DNA of 64,000 nucleotides, from the NCBI GenBank assembly GCA_945859605.1, contig OX243814.1, forward strand, positions 27,055,230 to 27,119,229. The letters run 5' to 3'. The notes under the pieces were generated by a model. It had not been told where the DNA came from. It saw nothing but the letters and a program-made list of their open reading frames with translations, and made no database searches. This DNA is from Lumbricus rubellus. Taxonomy: Eukaryota; Annelida; Clitellata; Crassiclitellata; Lumbricidae. The number at the start of each line of letters is the position of its first letter. The stretch's first letter is position 1. The position numbers were made by a program, and so were the translations under genes. Positions 62,901 through 64,000 of this stretch are shown here, piece after piece.

Positions 62901-64000
62901 CTCTTCTCTCCTTTTTTTGGTCATTTCAAATTCAAGACCTGCGTTCTGCCCCCCAGCTGATGTCACCTTACTCGTCAATTAGAGTCGACAGAAGCTGTAG
63001 GGAACAGCTATGCTGGTGGTTTGTATGGCCGTATGTCTTCAATCAGTCAAGCTATGTACATTATACACTAAGTCCATGTATTTATATAATACATTCAGGT
63101 TAGATAATTCTGTGTCTATCATGTACATAATGCCCCATTACCAAGGCCGTAGCTCGGGGGTGTTTTGGGTGTTTGAACACCCCCCGAAATGAAAAATGTG
63201 AAAAATAATATAACGCATTTACTAGCACATGATGTAAAAACTATAAAATAAAACCATGAAAACACGTCCCGAAATGAAAAATGTAAAAAAATAGAATGCA
63301 TTCACTAGCACATAATAAATAAAACATGAAATTAGGCGAAAAATGGTAAGAAAGTCGTTTCCGATGACTAAAAAAGTAAAAAAGGTCGTCAGAAATTTTG
63401 ACGACTAAAAAGGGTCGAAACACCCCCCCGAATTCAAATCCTGGCTACGGCCTTGTCCATTACTCATAATTTTATTCTCATAACCCAGTTATCATCTTCT
63501 ATTACACGTCCACTGCAAGAACCTAGAATTCCCACTGCAGGTCTCCTGTCAAAAACAACTGTGAAAACAGACACAAGAGACATGTGCAAGAGACACAAGA
63601 AAATTATAGTTACCTCCGAAGAATCTTATTTCGCTAATCATTATCCACCTGGCGTCAAAAAATAGAACCAGCTTCACAAAACGTCCGCATCTGTTCGGTA
63701 TCGGGATAAAGACATGTCTCGCGGCCTCCATCGCTACGTCTTTCAGATGATCGTAGACTACAGGTTCCGAAGTGTAATGTTTACCACCGATACTAAAGTA
63801 AACCAGCGCTCTACAGAAGATGCTGATCTCTTTTGAAAAGACGTTATTTGCGACGATGTGGACGGCCGAAAAGTTTCGCGTCTGGTCAAACTTGAAGACT
63901 ATCTCGACCGGTTCAGTGGATGGCGTGTCGTTGCGCCACGCAACCCATTCGTAACCTTTCTTCCCGATGTTCTGCAAATCGAGTCGGAAATTTGTGTTTC
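56565..64000 (-). CDS. Discoidin domain receptor tyrosine kinase (DDR), 3' seven exons; 5' part beyond right edge
   Basis: Minus-strand gene read from seven exons: 64000-63614 (runs off the edge), 61182-60766, 59879-59542, 59266-59148, 58480-58301, 57561-57327 and 56921-56565. Every junction has GT-AG sites and matching phase, giving about 676 residues. In order they encode a DS-like extracellular domain ([10 protein letters not shown] ... [11 protein letters not shown]), a short stalk, one transmembrane helix, a long juxtamembrane region and a tyrosine kinase of the DDR type ([54 protein letters not shown]). DDRs are collagen receptors at the plasma membrane signalling to matrix remodelling and migration. 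The DFG motif reads D-L-G. The N-terminal discoidin (collagen-binding) domain should lie to the right of this window. Introns contain a SINE pair, two hAT-like MITEs and an 18-bp minisatellite. Confidence 0.93.
57095..57292 (-). mobile_element. tRNA-derived SINE in DDR intron
   Basis: Reverse-complement SINE. Plus-strand order is tail (ataacgccccttcaag, aaggcgctcccaac), body (cacaccgaagcgatgag), B box (ggattcgaacctgc) and A box (cactacaccaccgcacccc). It sits in the intron between the two last exons, on the sense strand of the gene. Confidence 0.88.
57327..57561 (-). CDS. DDR exon: catalytic and activation loops
   Basis: 235 bp between acceptor ctgtttcag and donor ATG|GTGAGA. It encodes [19 protein letters not shown], the catalytic loop [12 protein letters not shown], the metal-binding D-L-G, and an activation loop with paired tyrosines ([20 protein letters not shown]). 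The HRD aspartate and AATRN-type arginine are intact. Confidence 0.95.
58301..58480 (-). CDS. DDR exon: kinase alphaC and hinge
   Basis: 180 bp with acceptor gagtttag and donor CAG|GTGAGT. It encodes [20 protein letters not shown], carrying the alphaC glutamate, then [20 protein letters not shown] and DLHQFLL. The nearer AG two codons upstream would break phase, so I chose the acceptor at 58481-58482. Confidence 0.93.
58548..58745 (+). mobile_element. tRNA-derived SINE in DDR intron (antisense)
   Basis: Plus-strand order: degenerate head (gtagtgatgcagtggg), B box ggttcgaatct, body gggaccttgagcaagtcc and cttcggcgtgtaac, tail gagagcgcttctgaag and aacggtgctataac. It is antisense to the DDR gene. 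Confidence 0.85.
59148..59266 (-). CDS. DDR exon: kinase beta2-beta3 with catalytic lysine
   Basis: 119 bp with acceptor ctgatag and donor AAG|GTATGT. It encodes [20 protein letters not shown] then [23 protein letters not shown] carries the ATP-anchoring lysine. Confidence 0.92.
59542..59879 (-). CDS. DDR exon: juxtamembrane and glycine-rich loop
   Basis: 338 bp from acceptor ttttgtag to donor GAG|GTTAGC. It encodes a Ser/Pro/Gln-rich juxtamembrane segment starting [16 protein letters not shown], then [19 protein letters not shown] with the GxGxFG nucleotide loop. The next exon supplies IHLYEV. Confidence 0.9.
60455..60765. repeat. 18-bp minisatellite at DDR intron start
   Basis: About 17 copies of an 18-bp unit (aatctttaccgtcgtaat and close variants, with cgtcat and tatcgt alternatives). 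Because 18 is a multiple of three and the unit lacks stops, the DDR frame stays open through it on the minus strand as IIMTVK-type hexapeptides. Splice phase favours excluding it: the donor at 60765/60764 joins correctly to the next exon. Confidence 0.93.
60766..61182 (-). CDS. DDR exon: transmembrane helix and juxtamembrane
   Basis: 417 bp with acceptor tttttcag and donor TCGG|GTGCGG. After the stalk ([20 protein letters not shown]) it encodes a hydrophobic helix ([20 protein letters not shown]) and basic anchor (QYRRYKFSR), then a Ser-rich cytosolic region with [12 protein letters not shown]. The donor is weak (GTGCGG) but is the one whose phase fits the next exon. Confidence 0.85.
61302..61597. 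mobile_element. hAT-like MITE with CAGCGGCGCC ends, in DDR intron
   Basis: A 296-bp element with ends cagcggcgccgccggg and agcggcgcccctg and a perfect 8-bp duplication atcaatgg (61294-61301 and 61598-61605). Inside, about 28 bp (ttttttctgtacgcacaac then ttgcacaaaa) is tandemly duplicated near 61318-61380. It contains the only TAGGCCTA (61418-61425) found in the right-hand 15 kb. Confidence 0.93.
61748..61930 (+). mobile_element. Degenerate SINE-like fragment in DDR intron
   Basis: The head gggcccagtggtgtaggag resembles the SINE A-box region; the rest is too diverged to follow and no tail is seen. Confidence 0.45.
61931..63133. other. DDR intron sequence, no exon seen
   Basis: Part of the 2.4-kb intron between the DS-like-domain exon and the transmembrane exon. 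Since those two exons join in phase, no coding exon is required here. Short frames (62325-62573, 62861-63103) are unsupported. Confidence 0.6.
63142..63455. mobile_element. hAT-like MITE with CAAGGCCGTAGC ends, in DDR intron
   Basis: A 314-bp element with ends caaggccgtagc and gctacggccttg. Flanks cccattac (63134-63141) and tccattac (63456-63463) agree at 7 of 8 bases. A tandem block with cccgaaatgaaaaatgt is repeated inside. A truncated relative is near 16340-16390. Confidence 0.85.
63614..64000 (-). CDS. DDR exon: extracellular DS-like domain (partial, runs off right edge)
   Basis: Open to the window end on the minus strand; donor GGAG|GTAACT at 63614/63613. It encodes [20 protein letters not shown], then a beta-rich region ([40 protein letters not shown]) matching the DS-like domain that follows the discoidin domain in DDRs. 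It ends in the middle of a Gly/Asp codon completed by the transmembrane exon. Confidence 0.92.

Overview
This is 64 kb of animal nuclear DNA. Genes are split by GT-AG introns, intergenic DNA is AT-rich and full of microsatellites, and one LTR retrotransposon, three LINE 3' fragments, tRNA-derived SINEs and a dozen short hAT-like elements can be recognised. The SINE/LINE mix, long (TATG)n arrays, a DDR-type receptor tyrosine kinase, an ELAV/Hu-type RNA-binding protein and two Mab-21/cGAS-like proteins fit a marine invertebrate, perhaps a deuterostome such as an echinoderm. That placement is a low-confidence guess from general impression.

Layout. 1-21 kb: no convincing gene. It holds simple repeats, a pair of inverted 14-15 bp minisatellites (7.26-7.80 and 8.79-9.33 kb) and hAT-like MITEs. 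21.0-25.45 kb: a complete LTR element with 778-bp LTRs and a TSD, carrying one open gag-protease frame but no reverse transcriptase or integrase. 25.5-32.5 kb: MITEs, a 1.35-kb TATG array and a piggyBac-like element. 32.8-42.9 kb: a Mab-21/cGAS-like nucleotidyltransferase locus. It has one intact gene on + (955 aa), one decayed copy on +, and one intact gene on - (668 aa), arranged convergently. 44-47 kb: two exons of an unrecognised minus-strand gene among SINEs. 50.5-52.6 kb: an intronless-CDS ELAV/Hu-like gene on +. 56.5-64 kb: the 3' seven exons of a discoidin domain receptor (DDR) on -, running off the right edge. Its splice phases all agree and together give about 676 residues from the DS-like domain to the stop.

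The most interesting points are these. The two intact Mab-21/cGAS-like proteins keep the GS...DxD...D nucleotidyltransferase signature and carry long helical, TPR-like tails, with a decaying paralogue between them; this suggests a lineage-specific family of putative innate-immune cyclic-dinucleotide sensors. The palindromic octamer TAGGCCTA occurs about 64 times by eye, almost all left of 48.84 kb. The SINEs and the LINE fragments share a 3' hairpin tail. The LTR element is a gag-protease-only non-autonomous form with near-identical LTRs.
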